Assembly (NCBI RefSeq): GCF_000967725.1
Contig: NZ_JXYE01000002.1
Location: 1,054,001-1,118,000, forward strand
Length of the DNA stretch: 64,000 nucleotides
From: Loktanella sp. S4079
GTDB lineage: Bacteria; Pseudomonadota; Alphaproteobacteria; Rhodobacterales; Rhodobacteraceae
Direction: 5' to 3'
The notes below the pieces were generated by a model that did no database searches, was not told the origin of the DNA, and was given only the letters and a program-made list of their open reading frames with translations. This document shows, in pieces, positions 49,465 through 58,878 of the stretch (the stretch's first letter is position 1; every line of letters begins with the position of its first letter). Position numbers and translations under genes: made by a program.

Positions 49465-50394
49465 TTAGGGAAGCACGTGTAGCCAGCCCCACACGGTGAT
49501 GATCGACAACCCCGTCCCCATCAACACCGCAGAGGCCGCAACCCGACGCGCCCGACCATACATGTTTGCAAAGACATAGGCGTTTACACCCGGTGCCATT
49601 GCGCTGGTCAGGATCGCAGAGCGCATCGCCTCATCGCTGAGTTCATTAATTCCCCCCAGTACCCAAACAATGGCCGGATGAAGCACCAATGAAATCGCAA
49701 CGACAAACAAGATCGCGCGCATGTCACCCTCGGGGCGATAACGATAGAGCACCCCGCCCAACCCAAAGAGAGCCGCTGGCAAAGCCGCACGCGCAACCAG
49801 ATCTAAGGCATCAGTGAAGACGGTGGGCACGGGTAAACCACCCAAGTTCACAACAAAGCCAAGGCTAATCCCGATGATCAGCGCATTGCTAAACATCGCC
49901 TTCAGCACTTTGCGTGGTAGCGCGGCGACACTACCACCCCAGTTGCGAACGATTTCCATCGCGGTGATCCCGACCCCATAGCAAAACGGCGAATGGATCG
50001 CGATAATTGCGTAGTTGGCCTGCAAGGCATCGCTGCCGTAGGCACGCTCCGTAATCGGAAGGCCCAGCAGCAGCGAATTTGAAAACAACCCGCAAAATCC
50101 AAAGGCAACGCAGTCTTCCCAATCGCGCCCGAATAGAACGCGGGCGCCGATGAAACCTGCGGCAAACCCAATAAGCGCCCCCGTGTAAAAGGACAGCAGC
50201 AGTCCGACATCAAAGTTCTGCTGCAAATCCAAAGTCGAAATCGCACGAAACAACAGACAGGGAATGGCGAACCCTTGGGTGAACTTCATCAACCCATCAA
50301 CGCCGCTATCGCTAAAGTACCTTTTCCACACCGCGAGGTACCCAAAACCGATTACAAAAAACACGGGGAGAATGACGTCAATTAACGCGGTCAT
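49465..50394 (-). CDS. AEC family transporter (auxin efflux carrier-like)
   Basis: A 309-residue membrane protein with about ten helices in two inverted halves. VILPVFFVIGFGYLAVWKRY and FTQGFAIPCLLFRAISTLDL open it, and AILTSAMAPGVNAYVFANMY is the conserved second-half motif. Members move organic acids such as malonate, or other small anions. The gene stands alone between two other units; no enzyme beside it hints at a substrate. Confidence 0.88.
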   Translation of the reverse strand: MTALIDVILPVFFVIGFGYLAVWKRYFSDSGVDGLMKFTQGFAIPCLLFRAISTLDLQQNFDVGLLLSFYTGALIGFAAGFIGARVLFGRDWEDCVAFGFCGLFSNSLLLGLPITERAYGSDALQANYAIIAIHSPFCYGVGITAMEIVRNWGGSVAALPRKVLKAMFSNALIIGISLGFVVNLGGLPVPTVFTDALDLVARAALPAALFGLGGVLYRYRPEGDMRAILFVVAISLVLHPAIVWVLGGINELSDEAMRSAILTSAMAPGVNAYVFANMYGRARRVAASAVLMGTGLSIITVWGWLHVLP

Positions 50395-50452
50395 TGGTAG
50401 CTGTTCCTTTGGGTGCGGCAGAGCCGCGGTGTTTTCCTGTCAGCGCGACAGA

Positions 50453-51256
50453 TTAGCGAAGGTCAAACGTCAACGTCAGACCATCATAAGCTGGCACAAC
50501 ATGGCCCGGCGTTTCATCCGCCACGGTCGCGTAATCCAGATCATTATGCATATTGGTTAGAACTGCGTGTTTGGGTTGCGCCTTTGCAATCCAATTCAGC
50601 GTTTGTTCAAGGTGCGAATGGGACGGATGCGGCGCACGACGTAGGGCGTCGATAATCCAATAGTTCAATCCGGCGAGATAGGACCAGGAGCTATCTGGTA
50701 TCGCTGACACATCCGGGATGTAGGCAATATCATTGAACCGAAAGCCAAGCGCATCAATATCACCATGATGCACCTTAAACGGCGTAAGACTGATCTCTCC
50801 GCCCGCGCCTGAAATGGTGAGAGGGCCGTCAATCGTGTTCAGCTCGCAAATCGGCGGATAGGAAGACCCTTCGGGTGTCTCAAAGATATATCCAAACCTC
50901 GCGACGAGCGCGGCAGAGGTTTCCTTATCAGCCCAAATCGGGAGCTTCTTACGGGTGTTGAAAACGATCATCCGCAGATCATCAATTCCGTGGACGTGAT
51001 CCGCATGCGCATGGGTGTAGACAACTGCATCCAGCGCGCCGACCTGTGCGTCCAGCAGTTGATCCCGCAAGTCAGGTGAACTGTCGATCAAGACACGCGT
51101 TGTGCCCTGCGCACCCTTACGTGTCAGCAAGATCGAACAGCGACGCCGCCGATTTTTGGGGTTGCTGGGATCACAATCCCCCCACAGGCCACCAAGGCGC
51201 GGAACCCCACCAGAGGAACCGCAACCTAAAATCGTGACCATGAGCTGATCCGTCAT
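50453..51256 (-). CDS. MBL-fold metallo-hydrolase
   Basis: A 267-residue cytoplasmic metallo-beta-lactamase-fold protein. The metal motif is THAHADHVHGIDDLR (H82, H84, D86, H87). GCGSSGGVPR at the N-terminus recalls phosphoribosyl cyclic phosphate phosphodiesterase (PhnP)-like enzymes. It is last in the dac-tmk-holB-tatD-MBL row, a stable Rhodobacteraceae order. Four-base overlap with tatD. A nucleotide-repair or tRNA-related role is possible; the substrate is unknown. Confidence 0.85.
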   Translation of the reverse strand: MTDQLMVTILGCGSSGGVPRLGGLWGDCDPSNPKNRRRRCSILLTRKGAQGTTRVLIDSSPDLRDQLLDAQVGALDAVVYTHAHADHVHGIDDLRMIVFNTRKKLPIWADKETSAALVARFGYIFETPEGSSYPPICELNTIDGPLTISGAGGEISLTPFKVHHGDIDALGFRFNDIAYIPDVSAIPDSSWSYLAGLNYWIIDALRRAPHPSHSHLEQTLNWIAKAQPKHAVLTNMHNDLDYATVADETPGHVVPAYDGLTLTFDLR

Positions 51257-52041
51257 TGTGCCGCTTTCCAGAATAACCGATCAAAGTTTTCTGTCGTCCG
51301 CAGGGCGAACTCTGCGTAGTCAACACCAAAGACTTCTGCACCGACACGGGCTGTATGCGCCGAATATGCGGGTTCATTCCGTTTGCCGCGATATGGCGGA
51401 GGCGCGAGATAGGGGCTGTCTGTTTCCACCAAAATACGGTCGAGCGGCGCGGTCGCGAAAATATCGCGTAGTTCCTGGCTCTTGGGGAATGCTGCAATAC
51501 CAGACATCGATAGATAAAACCCAAGATCAAGCGCAGCCTTACCCAATTCAGCAGAGCTCGAAAAGCAATGCATCACGCAGGTATACGCGCCATTCGCATA
51601 TTCCTCGGATAGGATCCGCGCCATATCATCGTCAGCGGCACGCGCATGGATAATCAAAGGCAGCTTTGTTTCGCGGGCCGCCGCGATATGTACACGCAAG
51701 CTTTGCTGTTGGATTTCTTTGCTATCCGCAGTGTAGTGATAATCAAGCCCGGTCTCACCGATCCCGACGAACTTTGGATGCGCGGCTAGCTTGATTAGTT
51801 CATCAACCGTGGCAAGCGGCTCTTCTGCGGCGCTCATCGGGTGAGTGCCCGCAGCATAAAAGACGGGATCATATTCCTCTGCGATAGCGCGCACTTGCGG
51901 TTCGAGACGCAGGCGTGTGCAAATCGTCACCATACGTTCCACACCTGCATCCAACGCACGCTGGATAACCTCGGGGCGTTCACTGTCAAAGTCTGGGAAA
52001 TCAAGGTGACAGTGGCTGTCAACGATTGTCGGTTGGGTCAT
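51253..52041 (-). CDS. TatD family metal-dependent hydrolase (DNase)
   Basis: A 262-residue TIM-barrel hydrolase. Ligand motifs: VDSHCHLDFPDF, GIGETGLDYHY, VMHCFSSS and VETDSPYLAPPPYRG. Members are 3'-5' exodeoxyribonucleases or D-aminoacyl-tRNA deacylases. I chose the ATG at 52041, ten bases after the holB stop; an earlier in-frame start lies inside holB and would add ten odd residues. Confidence 0.92.
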   Translation of the reverse strand: MTQPTIVDSHCHLDFPDFDSERPEVIQRALDAGVERMVTICTRLRLEPQVRAIAEEYDPVFYAAGTHPMSAAEEPLATVDELIKLAAHPKFVGIGETGLDYHYTADSKEIQQQSLRVHIAAARETKLPLIIHARAADDDMARILSEEYANGAYTCVMHCFSSSAELGKAALDLGFYLSMSGIAAFPKSQELRDIFATAPLDRILVETDSPYLAPPPYRGKRNEPAYSAHTARVGAEVFGVDYAEFALRTTENFDRLFWKAAQ

Positions 52042-52051
52042 GGTGCGGCTT

Positions 52052-53158
52052 TCAGGCTGCAGCGACGCCAAGCGCCGTCTCTTCTATCTTGAAAATGATA
52101 TCAAGGATCAAAGCAGCAGGGTCAAGGTTCACCGCCCGCCCATGCCGCGATCTATTCGATAAATCTTGCTGTAGCTGCGCCCACTTACGCGCCATGCGGT
52201 CATCGGGTGCAATGCGCCCGAGCAGTCTGCTTTCGCCGGGCGCACCTTGGGTGGTGGGTGGTCCCATCAGCCCTGCCCGTGCGGCACGCGATAGGAATAG
52301 ATCAATCAGGTCCAAACACATCCCAAAGCGCACGTCTGCCGCGCGCCCTGTACAGCTATCCGCAAGCTTGAGCGCCGCGGGCCGATCTATGCGTGGCATG
52401 CCATCAAGTAATCTGACCAATTCAGCATAAAGCGCCAATCCGTCATGACTCAGCAATCGGATCGCATCCCCAGCAGAGCCAGCCGCCAGCGCAGCTAAAC
52501 TCTCGACGCTGTCTGCCGTATGCCCCGATTGCTCCAGCGCAAGCTGCAAATCCGACGGCGACAATGCGCTACACCGCAATTCGCGGCAACGGGACCGAAT
52601 AGTCGGCAACAGGCGCGAGGGCTGATGCGCGATCAGCATAATCACCGTATTTGCGGGCGGTTCTTCGAGTTCTTTCAGTATCGCATTTGCCGCGTTGCGG
52701 TTCAGCTCGTCAGCCGCATCGACAATCACAACGCGCCGGCCCCCGTCAGCCGAGGACATTTGGAAAAACGTCTTGAGCGTGCGCACGGCATCTACCGTGA
52801 TTTCGGCGCGCAGCTTTTTGGTTTTGTCGTCCCATGGTCGCCGGATAACCGACAGACGCGGATGCGCACCTGATTGGATAAGCCTTGCATCCGGATGCTC
52901 TGGGTCGACTTGCAGGCTTGGATCACCAAATAGACCGCTGCCTTGATCCGCCAAAAGGAAAGTCGCAATTTTCCATGCGAGCGTGGCTTTGCCCACTCCG
53001 CGCGGCCCGGTGATCAACCAACCAGAGTGCATACGCCCTGATTGGAACGCCTCAAGAAAATCCGCCTCGGCTTTGGACTGCCCATATAGAACCTTCGTCT
53101 CACGGGGATGCGGTGCCCCTTCGATCCGGTCAGGTTCAGGAAGAAGATCATCAGTCAT
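52052..53158 (-). CDS. holB: DNA polymerase III subunit delta'
   Basis: A 368-residue clamp-loader subunit. The AAA+ fold has a degenerate P-loop (GPRGVGKATLAW), VVIVDAADELNRNAANAILK, EEPPANTVIMLIAHQPSRLL and the sensor-1 region TIRSRCRELR. It opens the sliding clamp together with tau/gamma and delta. It overlaps tmk by four bases, so it is co-transcribed with nucleotide supply. Confidence 0.93.
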   Translation of the reverse strand: MTDDLLPEPDRIEGAPHPRETKVLYGQSKAEADFLEAFQSGRMHSGWLITGPRGVGKATLAWKIATFLLADQGSGLFGDPSLQVDPEHPDARLIQSGAHPRLSVIRRPWDDKTKKLRAEITVDAVRTLKTFFQMSSADGGRRVVIVDAADELNRNAANAILKELEEPPANTVIMLIAHQPSRLLPTIRSRCRELRCSALSPSDLQLALEQSGHTADSVESLAALAAGSAGDAIRLLSHDGLALYAELVRLLDGMPRIDRPAALKLADSCTGRAADVRFGMCLDLIDLFLSRAARAGLMGPPTTQGAPGESRLLGRIAPDDRMARKWAQLQQDLSNRSRHGRAVNLDPAALILDIIFKIEETALGVAAA

Positions 53159-53763
53159 AGGTGCGCTGCAATTTCGCTGGCGATTTGATCAGCTGTCCGG
53201 TTGCCATCAATCAAAACGCATCGCTCGGGATGATCATGCGCAAGCGCAAGAAAACCGTGCCGCAGTGTTTCTTGGAAACCCAAGCCGAAATCCTCGAACC
53301 GATCCTCGCCAGAGTTGCGCGCCAATCCGCGTTCCAGCGCGACTGCAGGATCCATATCGATGATGAATGTTAAATCAGGTTCGCGACTGATCATCAGGCT
53401 GTGCAAGCTATCAACCATTGCGCGCAGATCGCCGCGTGTCGCCCCCTGATAGACCCGCGTACTATCGGCAAAGCGGTCACAAATGACAGTTTTGCCTTCA
53501 CGCAGTGCGGGTTCAATCGTCTTTTCCAAATGATCGCGGCGGGCTGCGGTAAACAGCAAGATTTCGGTTTCGGCGGACCAACGATCTGGGTCCCCGGTCA
53601 GAACAAGCTGCCTGATTTCCTCGGCGCCGGGGCTACCGCCGGGTTCACGTGTTAGAATAACATCACGGCCTTGGTTCCGCGCGAATTCGGCGAACATGCG
53701 TGACTGTGTAGATTTTCCTGAACCGTCGATACCTTCAAACGTAATGAACTTGGGCGTACTCAT
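53155..53763 (-). CDS. tmk: Thymidylate kinase
   Basis: A 202-residue kinase converting dTMP to dTDP. The P-loop is FEGIDGSGKSTQSR, LTREPGGSPGAEEIRQLVL is the substrate loop, and ICDRFADSTRVYQG the DR motif. Length and order of motifs are standard. It overlaps both the carboxypeptidase and holB genes by four bases (ATGA). Confidence 0.96.
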   Translation of the reverse strand: MSTPKFITFEGIDGSGKSTQSRMFAEFARNQGRDVILTREPGGSPGAEEIRQLVLTGDPDRWSAETEILLFTAARRDHLEKTIEPALREGKTVICDRFADSTRVYQGATRGDLRAMVDSLHSLMISREPDLTFIIDMDPAVALERGLARNSGEDRFEDFGLGFQETLRHGFLALAHDHPERCVLIDGNRTADQIASEIAAHL

Positions 53764-54938
53764 GCCTCTTCGGGTTCCTCAGACGATTGCGGGCCAAATT
53801 TATTCCACAAAACGATTGCCGCAGTGCGTAGGCGCGTGCCAAATCCACCTTCGGCAACATCGGTTTCAGCGATCAGGGGAACGCGTTTCTCAGGCAAGCC
53901 ATCAAGGCTGATCACCAATTCGGCCAATTCTTCGCCTGCGGAAATTGGTGCAGCGATTGGACCGTTATAAACGACCTCTGCGTCGACTGCGCCCTGATTG
54001 AGGACAGGCACAAGCAGCGACAAATCCTCTGCCACGGTTAGCCCAACGGTCGGGGCATCGCCGCGCCATACCTCGGCCGAGGCAATCCGATGACCGGCGT
54101 CAACCACGTCTTTTTGTGCAAATTGACGATAGGCCCAATTCACAAGACGTTCTGCCTCTTCTGCGCGGGATTGTTCGGTCGGCAGGCCGGTCAGGACAAA
54201 TATGATGCGACGATCACCTTGCTTGGCCGAACCAACCAAACCGTAACCTGCCTCGCTGGTGTGCCCGGTCTTGAGGCCATCCGCACCGATGCCCAACGAC
54301 AAGATCGGATTGCGATTGCGCGAATTTGATGGAACACGGCCATCAAAGGCAAATTCACGTTCTGCAAACAACGGATAGTAAGTTGGAAAGTCGCTGATCA
54401 AATGATCTGCAAGGATTGCCAAGTCTTCGACAGACATGCGGTGCCCAGCAGCGGGCCAACCATTTGAGTTCGCAAAGGTCGAATTATGCATACCCATTTG
54501 CTGCGCGCGTTGTGTCATCATCCGGGCGAATCCGGCCTCTGATCCATCGGGTGATAATGCCTCGGCCAGAACTGCGCTCGCGTCATTGCCCGATAGAATG
54601 ATCACACCACGCAACAGGTCTTCGACGCTCACCCGGTCCGTGGTGTCCAAAAACATCGACGACCCCGTATAGGCAGCCGCATGCGATGAAACGGGTAGTT
54701 CTTCGTCAATGGTCAGGCGACCGTCGGCAATGGCTTCGAAGGCCATGTAGACCGTCATCAATTTCGACATCGAAGCAGGCGGCAACGGTACCTCTTCGTC
54801 CTTGGCCAAAAGAACGGTACCCGTCGTCTGGTCGTAGACATAGGCCGCGCGCGCCGCAGTATCAAAAGTTTGCGCAAAGCTTCCTGTGGCACCAATGCAA
54901 AGCGCAATAACGGCGTAGCGTAGTTTGGAATAGATCAT
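53760..54938 (-). CDS. D-alanyl-D-alanine carboxypeptidase (DacA/DacC family)
   Basis: A 392-residue periplasmic penicillin-binding protein 5-type enzyme that trims pentapeptides in peptidoglycan. A signal peptide ends near SFAQ. The three active-site motifs are SMSK (S56, K59), SGN (116-118) and KTG (223-225). The C-terminal domain (from about residue 285) is the PBP5_C type, and the last residues are acidic. A clear amphipathic membrane anchor is not obvious. Confidence 0.94.
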   Translation of the reverse strand: MIYSKLRYAVIALCIGATGSFAQTFDTAARAAYVYDQTTGTVLLAKDEEVPLPPASMSKLMTVYMAFEAIADGRLTIDEELPVSSHAAAYTGSSMFLDTTDRVSVEDLLRGVIILSGNDASAVLAEALSPDGSEAGFARMMTQRAQQMGMHNSTFANSNGWPAAGHRMSVEDLAILADHLISDFPTYYPLFAEREFAFDGRVPSNSRNRNPILSLGIGADGLKTGHTSEAGYGLVGSAKQGDRRIIFVLTGLPTEQSRAEEAERLVNWAYRQFAQKDVVDAGHRIASAEVWRGDAPTVGLTVAEDLSLLVPVLNQGAVDAEVVYNGPIAAPISAGEELAELVISLDGLPEKRVPLIAETDVAEGGFGTRLRTAAIVLWNKFGPQSSEEPEEA

Positions 54939-54959
54939 ATGACCAATGCTCCGATTTGG

Positions 54960-55895
54960 TTATTCGTCGGGAACGACAAAGGCGTCCACATACCCAAGCG
55001 ATTTCAACTGCTCAAGCGCTGCATCATCTGCAATCGGCCCTGCGATAACACGCCAGACTGTGCGACCCGCTGCGTCCATTTCTTCGACAGCAGATTTGAT
55101 CCCCGCAATGCGGATAGTTTCCGCTGCTTGATTTGCGTTGCGCTGCACGCTGAATACGCCAATTTGTGCCAGAGGCGCAGACGGGTCTCCGCTGGCAGCG
55201 ACAACAGTAGGAACAGTTGCATCGGGTAGCACCGCCTGCCCGGCTTCTGCTGCTGCAATGGCTGCGGCTGCACCAGCGATTGGATCAACCGGTGCGTCGG
55301 GTAGATCAACCGCAACAGATGCTTCAGCCGCTACAGGCGCATCATCAAGCACGGTTTCAGAGACGTTGACAGGAGCGGCAAGGCTCGCGACGACGGGGTT
55401 TTCTTCGACTGTTTCTTCCGGCTCAACCGGTACTTCGATTTCTTCACGTCGTAGAACAACCACGTTCAGCTCTGTCGGCGCGCCGGCCAAAAGCCCGAGT
55501 GCCTCGGCAGCATCAGATGAGACCTGCAACAGCGGCCCAGGGTTTTCACGCTCGCGGCGGAATAACGCCCCCACAATCGACTGACCATTCGCTGGATTAC
55601 GGATAATCACACGCTCTGGATCAACAGCGTCGGGGTGTGCAACCCAGACACCGCCCAAAGAAGGGCGCCCATCCCATAAACCGCGATCCGTAACCTCAAA
55701 GATATCGGGCCGTTCTACGTCGGTCTCAGTTTGAACCAACTGCGAAATACGCGCCGCCCCGCTTTCTTCTTCTGGGGCGCTCTCTGCAGAGGGAAAGGCG
55801 AATTCGCCGTTCTCATCGCAAGCGGCCAAACCTACGCTTGCGGTTACCGCCAAAATGAATGGTCTTGTCCTGTGAATAAATTTTTTTCTGCCCAT
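54960..55895 (-). CDS. SPOR domain lipoprotein
   Basis: A 311-residue envelope protein. A basic start (MGRKKFIHRTRP) and a lipoprotein signal ending LAAC predict acylation at C25 or so. The middle is a long, low-complexity stretch rich in A, E, P, V and D, and the last 75 residues are a SPOR domain (IGVFSVQRNANQAAETIRIA, VWRVIAGPI) that binds denuded glycan at the septum. The ATG at 55895 has GGGGGCGAAG just upstream; a start 35 codons earlier lacks support. It is 21 bases before the carboxypeptidase gene, which fits a shared cell-wall role. Confidence 0.9.
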   Translation of the reverse strand: MGRKKFIHRTRPFILAVTASVGLAACDENGEFAFPSAESAPEEESGAARISQLVQTETDVERPDIFEVTDRGLWDGRPSLGGVWVAHPDAVDPERVIIRNPANGQSIVGALFRRERENPGPLLQVSSDAAEALGLLAGAPTELNVVVLRREEIEVPVEPEETVEENPVVASLAAPVNVSETVLDDAPVAAEASVAVDLPDAPVDPIAGAAAAIAAAEAGQAVLPDATVPTVVAASGDPSAPLAQIGVFSVQRNANQAAETIRIAGIKSAVEEMDAAGRTVWRVIAGPIADDAALEQLKSLGYVDAFVVPDE

Positions 55896-56145
55896 CAAAC
55901 TTCGCCCCCAAATGTTGCGCCCCGAAAACCGGGATGTCAGCTGTTTACCAACTGCTATTATTGCTGCCCGCGCCTTGCAATACTTGGCCAAAGAACACAA
56001 CCCACCCCTAGCGCAGCGCCTGCTTGTTCGGACGATAACGCCCCCCCGTGCGTTATGGAAGAGTCTTGAAAAAATTGTCGGCGGAATTCCCCAATGCAGA
56101 AAGATGCTTTTCGAATCATTTAAGACCCGTTAGAGACCCCCGCAC

Positions 56146-56235
56146 GGAGGCTTGGCAGAGTGGTCGAATGCACCGGTCTTGAAAACCGACGAGGGTGAAA
56201 GTCCTCCCAGGGTTCGAATCCCTGAGCCTCCGCCA
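56146..56235 (+). tRNA. tRNA-Ser (UGA anticodon)
   Basis: A complete class II tRNA. Acceptor arms are GGAGGCT (56146-56152) and AGCCTCC (56225-56231), with discriminator G and an encoded CCA (56233-56235). The anticodon loop reads CTTGAAA, giving UGA for UCA codons. A long variable arm (GAGGGTGAAAGTCCTC) and a T-loop GGTTCGAATCC are present. No integrase or direct repeat of its 3' end was noticed, so it does not mark an island here. Confidence 0.97.
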
Positions 56236-56341
56236 CCACACTCAATTGGTAAGAATTCGCATTAAGCTGCGGGATCTGCACTTTGCGGTGATTATGCCCG
56301 CTTTAACAGCGTTTTTAATTGGTTACCTGATATCCAAGGCG

Positions 56342-58849
56342 CTAGATTCGATCTTTGGTGCTACCCCAAATCGGGGCAAGCTTGCGCTGCCCTACGGCTA
56401 TGGCATCACGCACTTCACCTTTGGCGGCATGTTCAATCTCGATGAGCGCTGCCCGATAGGCCGTCGCGCCAAAGACTGCAGCGCTTCCGGCGACTTTATG
56501 ACAGCGCGACGCGATCTCGCCAAAGTGATGATCATCGGTGTCACCTAACCAATCGTGCAAGGCTTCGGCCTCGTGTACGAATTGTGTACGCAGCCCCTGA
56601 TATTCCTCATCCCCGAGGATATCGCGCATATCTGACTGATTAGATTGGGCAATATCTGTATCTTGGGCCGATTGCCCGTCCGGCGCAAAGCGGTGCAACA
56701 CATCTGCAAGTGCATCTCGCGAGAGCGGCTTGATCAGAATGTCATTCATCCCGTCTTGCAAAAACGCCTCTTGCTCGGCTGCCATCACGTTAGCCGTGAG
56801 GGCGACAATTGGGGTCTTAGCACATCGCCCGTCACCACTACGGATCGCGCGTGTCGCTGCACGGCCATCCATAATTGGCATACTGATGTCCATGAGGATC
56901 AAATCAAAGTGATTGTCATTCGTAATCTCGACGGCCGCAGCGCCATCGTGGACCTCGGTTGTGGTGTGACCATCGGCATGCAACATCCCTCGCACGACTG
57001 CCCGGTTAATTTCGTTATCTTCAACGATTAGAATGCGCAGGCCGATTGCGGGCGCCTTGCGCGTCGCCTCTTGGGGCTTTGGAAGGTTCGGTGCAACTGT
57101 TGGGCTAAACGGCAAGAGTACACGAAATGTGCTCCCTTCCCCCAGGGTGCTCTCGACGCTGATATCGCCCCCCATCGCCAACGCAAAGCGACGCGCGATG
57201 CTGAGCCCGAGGCCCGTTCCGCCGACGTTGCGATCATATGCTGTACTGCCGGTAACAAAATCTTCAAAAATGCGATCCTTGAGATCATCAGCGATACCCC
57301 GCCCCGTATCGCGCACGCAAAAGGCAATATCGACAACATGATCGTGACGCGCCACAACCTCTGCGCTGACGTCAACACGCCCACCTTCGGTGAATTTCAC
57401 CGCGTTACCCACCAAGTTCATCAAGATATGCTGCAACCGATCAGGGTCAGAAATGACCCAGTTTTGCGCACCACCAATCCAACGCCACCCCAGTTGCGTG
57501 CCATGAGACGTCGCAGTACCGCTTTGGCTATCGATAATCGTTTGAAGCAGTGCATCAATATTGACTGGCACTTCACGCAGCTCGAGCTGACCAACGTCAT
57601 AGCGAGAGATGTCCAAGACATCCGTGACATGCCCCAGCAGCAAACGCCCCGAGGTCTCCATGTTGCGAATGTAGCGCACCTGTTGGTGGTTTAACTTGGT
57701 ATCCTGAATAAGTGAGAGATTCCCAAGCAAACCGTTCAACGGCGTGCGAATTTCGTGGCTCATCGTCGCAAGGAAGTCCGTCTTGAGGCGATCCGCTGCA
57801 AGTGCCTGATCGCGGGCTGCGATCAATTCTTTTTCCGCCCGAACACTGGCAGAGATATCACGCAAGAACGCAATAAAAATTGGGCCGGCATCCGTTTTTG
57901 CCGACTGCATCGATAGCTCAATCGGGAATATCTCTCCGTTTGCGCGTTTCGCGTCCATCTGCACGCGGCCATGTTCCGACAAGAGTAATTCGATATCGAC
58001 ATGCTGGCTCAGCGCTTCAGAAGCGTCTCCGTCAATATCGGGTAGGATCAGTGGTGCGAGAGGCTCGCCCAAGACATTTTCAGAGCGATAACCAAAGATG
58101 CCTTCGGCAGCTGCGTTGAACGCCAATATATTGCCATCCCGATCCCCAACGATTACCCCATCAAGCGAGGTCTCGATCACGGTATTCATCCGCTCTGCGC
58201 TTTGCTCGATCTCTTGCTGGCGCTTGCTGTTTTGAAGGTTCAGACGGTTCAAATAATAGATGGCGACCGCTAGCCCAAAGATCAAAACCAGCACAAGAAA
58301 GGCCAATTGCAACAGCGAATTGGTGAAAACCGCCCTCCGCTCGTCCGCGTCGATCGCAAAATAATCGAGAGCTGCATTGGCAATTTTGCGCACCTCTGGA
58401 CGGGTCTCTGCTGCGCGCGTGGCCAACTCACGAAGCCCCGCGTGCAAAACCGCGTCATCACTATCGATCAGCGGAACGGACTCGTCCAAAAAAGCGCGGA
58501 CATTCGCCAATGCTTCTGCGTAGGTAGGGCTTTGCCCCAGTGCAATATAAATCGACGCAGCATGCAGAGTTTCAACACGACTGTAAAACACGTCAAACCT
58601 ACGCCGCATCTGCGTTAGCCCCAATTCTGGGTTCGCCGCGACAAGGTTCAATTGTTTTGAAAACTCTAGAAATTCAACTTCGGTCTGGGAGATCGTCCAC
58701 TGAACGTTGTCTGAACTGGCAGAGTTCAATTCGCGCAAATCACGAACCACTGTCGCGGTCAAAAAGAGGATAGCCCCCAGAATTGCACATCCCGCGATCA
58801 GGAAATACTTTTGACTAATTAATCGTGGGTCGCTCACAAATGTCGCCAA
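56342..58849 (-). CDS. Hybrid sensor histidine kinase with REC and HPt domains
   Basis: An 835-residue membrane kinase. Two helices (about 15-35 and 178-200) enclose a periplasmic all-helical sensor of about 140 residues. Then come a PAS domain (about 216-335), HisKA (H365 in ATMSHEIRTPLNG), HATPase (N482, DTGRGIADD, GGTGLGLSIARR), a receiver (D654 in ILMDISMPIMDG) and a C-terminal HPt (H784 in SRCHKVAGSAAVFG). The predicted relay is H365 to D654 to H784 to the response regulator encoded divergently. The start is TTG at 58849, seven bases after AGGA, which itself lies in a hairpin. Confidence 0.93.
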   Translation of the reverse strand: MATFVSDPRLISQKYFLIAGCAILGAILFLTATVVRDLRELNSASSDNVQWTISQTEVEFLEFSKQLNLVAANPELGLTQMRRRFDVFYSRVETLHAASIYIALGQSPTYAEALANVRAFLDESVPLIDSDDAVLHAGLRELATRAAETRPEVRKIANAALDYFAIDADERRAVFTNSLLQLAFLVLVLIFGLAVAIYYLNRLNLQNSKRQQEIEQSAERMNTVIETSLDGVIVGDRDGNILAFNAAAEGIFGYRSENVLGEPLAPLILPDIDGDASEALSQHVDIELLLSEHGRVQMDAKRANGEIFPIELSMQSAKTDAGPIFIAFLRDISASVRAEKELIAARDQALAADRLKTDFLATMSHEIRTPLNGLLGNLSLIQDTKLNHQQVRYIRNMETSGRLLLGHVTDVLDISRYDVGQLELREVPVNIDALLQTIIDSQSGTATSHGTQLGWRWIGGAQNWVISDPDRLQHILMNLVGNAVKFTEGGRVDVSAEVVARHDHVVDIAFCVRDTGRGIADDLKDRIFEDFVTGSTAYDRNVGGTGLGLSIARRFALAMGGDISVESTLGEGSTFRVLLPFSPTVAPNLPKPQEATRKAPAIGLRILIVEDNEINRAVVRGMLHADGHTTTEVHDGAAAVEITNDNHFDLILMDISMPIMDGRAATRAIRSGDGRCAKTPIVALTANVMAAEQEAFLQDGMNDILIKPLSRDALADVLHRFAPDGQSAQDTDIAQSNQSDMRDILGDEEYQGLRTQFVHEAEALHDWLGDTDDHHFGEIASRCHKVAGSAAVFGATAYRAALIEIEHAAKGEVRDAIAVGQRKLAPIWGSTKDRI

Positions 58850-58854
58850 CGCTT

Positions 58855-58873
58855 GGTCCTAGCAATAAGGACC
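58855..58873 (-). promoter_or_regulatory. Hairpin covering the ribosome-binding site of the sensor kinase
   Basis: On the minus strand GGTCCT and AGGACC pair perfectly (six base pairs, seven-base loop). The AGGA is the only good ribosome site before the kinase start at 58849. The hairpin begins six bases after the stop of the upstream gene, so a terminating ribosome would cover or open it. Confidence 0.55.
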
Positions 58874-58878
58874 CCAGC

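Noticed and set aside
56146..56235. tRNA-Ser as an integration site of a genomic island
   Set aside because: No integrase, no repeat of the tRNA 3' end and no foreign-looking genes on either side.
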